A DNA stretch of 24,192 nt, taken from NCBI GenBank assembly GCA_025529335.1, contig JAMYHX010000576.1, forward strand, positions 1 to 24,192. Reading direction: 5' to 3'. The DNA is from Rhizopus sp. PT2906 (taxonomy: Eukaryota > Mucoromycota > Mucoromycetes > Mucorales > Rhizopodaceae). Both the position numbers and the translations under genes were made by a program. Under the pieces are notes generated by a model. That model did no database searches, had not been told where the DNA came from, and saw only the letters and a list, made by a program, of their open reading frames with translations. Of the stretch, positions 20,535 through 24,192 are shown one piece after another; within the stretch, counting starts at the first letter, position 1, and each line of letters starts with the position of its first letter.

Positions 20535-21472
20535 ATGAGCTTTCAAATTTTCTACGAAGACGGGCACGGTAATGCAGTTGATGAATACGGTAGGCCTGAG
20601 CCTATGGACTACATCATTGATGAGGAGCGATATGCTTTAGAAACAGTTAGTTCACACACACTCAGTATTTGCATAATCAGCCTCAGGAGAATAATTTCGA
20701 TGTAGACTCTATGGCAGATGAAGATGCAAAAGATGACTCAGATGTTTGCATGAAGGAGGCGTCGAGTAAGCGAGCATACACATTCTACACGGATCAAGAC
20801 AAAGTTAGATTCTTTAAACTGGTGTTTGAGAAAGTTATGAGTGCTTCAGCTGCTGCAAAACAATTAGGTATTCATGTTCGCACAGCTCAAAGATGGGCTC
20901 AGATGTACAAAACGGATCCTGATAGTATTTTTATAAAGCATAAGAAAACCGATCGCTCGCGTATACTTCATGAAGAACACAAGCAAGTGATCTTGGAGTA
21001 CATAGATGAGAATCCTTCAGCCGTCTTGGAGCAAGTAATGGAGCGACTACTTCAAAAGTTTCGGGATCTCAAGGTCTCTAAAAGCACTGTCTACAATTTT
21101 GTAAGAACTGAATGTAACTTGTCACTCAAAAAAGCCCAATTTCAGCCTGTCGATAGGAACAGTGAAGAAAAAATTCAGGAGCGTTTTGACTGGGTTCGTA
21201 AGTGGGAGTGTGCGGACATAGACTTTGCTTGTAGATACACCAATCTATACTGTAGACCCGCCATGGCAGCACCAGATAGATATCGCTTATGGAACAGGGA
21301 TGTTGCTGCTTGCCTCAACTACATGCACATCCTTCGTGGGCTTCGACGTAATGGCATGGTTCCTGATAGGTTTCGCCGGTTTACTGTTGCTCCTACAAGA
21401 CGTCGAAGAAGAGTGGACGATCAGGAGCAACCAAGAACTAGAATACGTTTAGACGATGATTCTCCGTCCTAG
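20535..21472 (+). pseudogene. Chimeric ORF: Tc1/IS630 transposase N-terminus joined to a RuvC-III-like (TnpB/Fanzor-type) tail
   Basis: ATG 20535 opens MSFQIFYEDGHGNAVDEYG..., an N-terminus I associate with Mucorales Tc1-like transposases. The frame is lost at a CACACAC tract (20653-20659) and resumes at about 20660 for 268 codons without a stop. Next come an acidic linker and two DNA-binding helix-turn-helix parts: TDQDKVRFFKLVFEKVMSAS, KQLGIHVRTAQRWAQMY, then VSKSTVYNFVRTECNLSLKK. The transposase continues to FDWVRKWECADIDF (about 21225), just where the first catalytic Asp should follow. Instead the frame enters YRLWNRDVAACLNYMHILRG, RRNGMVPDRFRR and an Arg-rich end. WNRDVAA.LN resembles the last RuvC motif (RDvNAA.NI) of TnpB/Fanzor nucleases. 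No DDE triad exists, so it cannot be an active Tc1 transposase; it may be a fused relic or a DNA-binding derivative. Confidence 0.6.
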
Positions 21473-21485
21473 TTATCGCTAGGAC
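21466..21485 (+). other. Hairpin at the stop codon of the chimeric ORF
   Basis: GTCCTAG (21466-21472) and CTAGGAC (21479-21485) form a perfect 7-bp stem with a TTATCG loop. The TAG stop is part of the stem. It could be a transposon-end structure, a remnant of a guide-RNA-like 3' structure, or chance. Confidence 0.5.
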
Positions 21486-22128
21486 ACATCTAGATGCCTT
21501 CGGGGTAAGTTATACATATAATAATTTTCTTACATAACTAACTGTATAACTCTTTATATTCTCTCTCCTTGGTACTTATTACTCTCATTTGTATGTTGTC
21601 TCCTTTTATGTATTTTATTTTTAATCTTTGCGTAAATACTTTTCTTAATATGCGCCAATTATTTTTTTCATACACGTCATAATTTTATCCTCTTTCTGAA
21701 ATTTATTTTTAATAAACCAGTATACAATATGGCAATAGAAGATGTATTTATTGAGTATTTTGATGCGTTTTGAAATATGATACTTCAAATCAATAGAAAC
21801 TTTTAGATTAAATTAGTTTTTTGATTGACTGATCAAAAGATTTTGAATTTCAAACGCAGATTTGGTCAATAGGCCAAGGATAAGCCAACAAGGAGGGATG
21901 TCACCCGTCCATCCATTCCTTATCAAGACTTCTCTCATCAAGATCAAATAATGACTATTGTCATTGTATTTCTTTTATAGTTTCTCTTTTTATTGGTTTT
22001 AAATTTTCGCTATTTTAAATACAAAGAAGATCACAGCATATATCCTTTCCTTGTTGACTCTATCCGACTGTCTCAGAGAATTCATTCGACGGAGAATATT
22101 GTATGTTGATACTTTAATTTTGTGATCC

Positions 22129-22146
22129 CGGCTTTTCGGTCTACGG
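22129..22146 (+). promoter_or_regulatory. CGG-triplet cluster in the MFS promoter
   Basis: Three direct CGG triplets at 22129, 22137 and 22144 (spacers 5 and 4 bp), about 200 bp before the ATG. CGG triplets are the half-sites of Zn2Cys6 regulators, which control many fungal drug-efflux genes. Binding is inference only. Confidence 0.25.
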
Positions 22147-22243
22147 CGAGATTTTAATCCGTGTGTAATAACACCTGCCTAAAATGTACATAAATCATCC
22201 AATCATGTTAGAGTGTCCTCTGAGGTGGGGATCTACGGACAGA

Positions 22244-22250
22244 TATAAAT
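22244..22250 (+). promoter_or_regulatory. TATA box of the MFS gene
   Basis: TATAAAT about 95 bp upstream of ATG 22345, followed at 22259 by a CRE-like TGACGTGA. Confidence 0.4.
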
Positions 22251-22344
22251 TTATATTTTGACGTGATCTCTTTGTACGAGCACTTTCTTCTTCTTTTATT
22301 GCACTTTACCTTTTTTTTTTTTTTAAAAAAAAGAAACAACAGCT

Positions 22345-24192
22345 ATGAAGGACAATTCAGATCCTGCATCCATGTCTGATACCAATACAGATCAGACAAC
22401 AGTACTTCCAGTTAATCCCGAGAAATCGGAGGCACGACCCAGTGTAGAAGAATACAAAAACAAGAGACTTGCTCGTGTATTGACATTTATTGGCCTTCAA
22501 GTTGCACTCTTTTTATCTGCACTCGATGGGTAATTATAAAGATCAATTGTAATAATGGAGTTCACTGACGATGACTATAGTACTATTATATCAACAGCTT
22601 TACCAAGAATCGGATCAGATTTCAATCAAATGTCAATTGTTTCTTGGGTAGCCACCGCATACATTTTAACATTTGACGCATTCCGTAAGTTGAATGATAT
22701 CATTCATACTGTAATGCTGACATCTCTCGGTTAGAACCGTTATTTGCCAAGTTTTCAGACATCTTTGGTCGAAAATGGATTTTGATGTTTGGTATTGGAG
22801 TATTCTTGTTTGGATCTGTGTTATGTGGTGCCTCCAAGGTAACAATAGCGACGTGGGAATAATATTCGGAATAAGAATAACCCTTTATTTGCGTAGTCTA
22901 TGGTCATGCTGATTGTTGCTAGAGCCATTGCTGGTATTGGCGCTGCAGGTATTACCTCAATGGTATTTATTATCATTTCGGATATCGTCCCATTAGAGAA
23001 GCGAGGAAGCTATCAGGGGTAAAAAAAGTCACAAAGAGACGTTTTGGAGATTAATGCTGATCCATCTTTGTAGTGTTATCAATGCTGTGTTTGCCTTGGC
23101 AAGTGTGTTTGGTCCATTGATTGGTGTAAGTATATTGCTCTATTGCTAGTAATTGAACTAACCACGCTTATGATAGGGTTCGTTTACGGATTATGTCACT
23201 TGGAGATGGAACTTTTACATCAAGTAAATAACCTAAATAGACTATTGAAAAAATTTTTTAACACAGTCTTCATTTAGCCTTCCTATTGGAGCTGTCGCGG
23301 TTGCTATTCTTTTATTTTTCTTGCGTCTGCCAACACCTAAATCTAAACTATCTGAGAAGTTAAAGCGCGTCGACTACACAGGTACCGTCATCGTTCTGGC
23401 CTTTTCTACCTTGTTTTTGTTGGCTCTCAATTTTGGAGGACAGACGTTTCCATGGAAATCAGCTGCAGTCATCGTTCCCTTGATCCTCTCGGTTCTTCTT
23501 GTTGGTCTCTTGGTCTTTGTCGAAAAGAAATTTGCCAAGGAGCCCCTGATGCCTCCACGCCTGTTCCATAACCGTTCTGTTGTGAGTGTCTTGTTGGTGA
23601 ACTGGTTTTTTGGTATGACATTCTTTTCTGCTGTTTACTATTTACCAGTCTATTTCCAAGTCGTCCGTAATGACAGCGCCATGTGGTCTGGTATTCGATT
23701 GATTCCTATGCAACTCGTGCTTTGTTTCATCTCGACATTTGTCGGTCTATCGATCTCCAAGACGGGTATTTATAGACCTCTGATTTGTGTTGGTATGGCT
23801 TTACTTACCTTGTGGATCGGATTGACGAGTTTGTACGATCGAACAACGCCTTTTTCTCGTAAGTTTCATTGTTTTATCAAAGGACTTTATTTCTTACGCA
23901 ACATGTAGGTGTCTATGGTATCACTATCATTGGTGCTGGAGCACTCGGTAGTTTATTCTCATCAACCATTATTGCCCTTCAAGCATCGGTAGAACTCAAG
24001 GATATCGCTGTTGTCACAGGTCTTGGTAACTTTTCGCGTATCCTTGGTGGAGCTTTGGGCGTAGCCATCTCATCTGCCGTTTTGAATTCTCATTTGAATC
24101 AAGAGCTCCCTCAACTGATTCCTACAGATGAAGCTTACCGTGTCATTCAGTCTTCAGAGTACGTCAACCATGGTCTTCCTGAAGCATATAAG
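22345..24192 (+). CDS. MFS drug:H+ antiporter, DHA2 (14-TM) type; 3' end outside the window
   Basis: Exons: 22345-22529, 22581-22684, 22735-22838, 22897-23018, 23074-23125, 23177-23223, 23278-23858, 23909 to the window end; 493 codons so far, all junctions GT-AG and in phase. A polar N-terminus (about 45 residues) precedes TM1 (VLTFIGLQVALFLSALDGTI). Then come ISTALPRIGSDF, WVATAYILTFDAFQPLFAKF with motif A SDIFGRKW, ARAIAGIGAAGI, FGPLIGGSFTDYVTWRWNFY (motif C region followed by the typical RWNFYINLPIG), and the second half with LIPMQL and LGNFSRILGGALG. These are hallmarks of fungal DHA2 exporters for azoles, mycotoxins and similar lipophilic compounds; the substrate is unknown. Intact as far as seen. 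Confidence 0.9.

Larger units (their letters stand above)
21486..22344. other. Intergenic / promoter of the MFS transporter
   Basis: No gene seen. The left part is very AT-rich. Near the gene lie a CGG-triplet cluster, a TATA box, a TGACGTGA element (22259-22266) and a T(n)A(n) tract directly before the ATG (about 22311-22332), typical of a strong fungal promoter. Confidence 0.5.

Noticed and set aside
21225..21452. 75-codon ORF in another plus frame
   Set aside because: Alternate-frame reading of the chimeric ORF, whose own frame carries the WNRD motif.
22110..22185. GC-richer patch that could look like a tRNA
   Set aside because: No cloverleaf could be formed and no B-box-like sequence was found; no tRNA or rRNA gene was recognised anywhere in the window.
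1..24192. CRISPR array, bacterial operon features, ribosome binding sites
   Set aside because: Spliceosomal introns and fungal gene families show this is nuclear eukaryotic DNA; no regularly spaced repeats were seen.

Overview
The window looks like nuclear DNA of an early-diverging filamentous fungus, most likely Mucoromycota (Mucorales or a close relative). The sequence is AT-rich. Genes carry many short introns (about 50-80 nt) with GTAAG-type donors and CTAA-like branch points. There is a Mucorales-style F-box protein, and degraded transposons are abundant. All gene models were spliced by hand from six-frame reading; no database search was possible, so family names rest on visible motifs.

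Layout. 1-590: 3' relic of a non-LTR (LINE) reverse transcriptase. 1260-4814 (-): eight-exon membrane transporter of the aromatic-acid-exporter-2 / fusaric-acid-resistance type, 1026 aa. 5339-7343 (-): seven-exon 4-coumarate-CoA-ligase-like acyl-CoA synthetase, 549 aa, ending in a PTS1-like tripeptide. 8677-9387 (+): Crypton/Ndc10-like tyrosine-recombinase core-binding domain without a visible catalytic domain. 9414-9934 (-): small unrecognised four-exon gene. 10452-11175: two Tc1/IS630-type transposase relics lying tail to tail. 11270-11690: second LINE relic of the same family as the one at the left edge. 12094-13812 (+): intronless F-box protein, 572 aa. 13948-14560: a repeat shared with 11182 plus a possible Mutator-like relic. 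14629-16502 (-): seven-exon cytochrome P450, 516 aa. 17344-19905: decayed multi-part element with a C2H2 finger, a coiled coil and a motif resembling the first RuvC motif of TnpB/Fanzor nucleases. 20535-21472 (+): a chimeric ORF, Tc1 transposase N-terminus joined to a tail resembling the third RuvC motif of TnpB/Fanzor. 22345-24192 (+): eight exons of an MFS drug:H+ antiporter (DHA2 type), cut by the window end.

How it works together. The intact genes (acyl-CoA ligase, P450, ArAE-type exporter, DHA2 exporter) would fit uptake, modification and export of aromatic or lipophilic acids. They are separated by transposon debris and F-box DNA, so a true cluster is only a suggestion. The rest is a transposon graveyard in which unrelated elements are nested or fused. 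The most interesting object is the still-open Tc1/TnpB-like chimera at 20535-21472, which has a hairpin at its stop codon.
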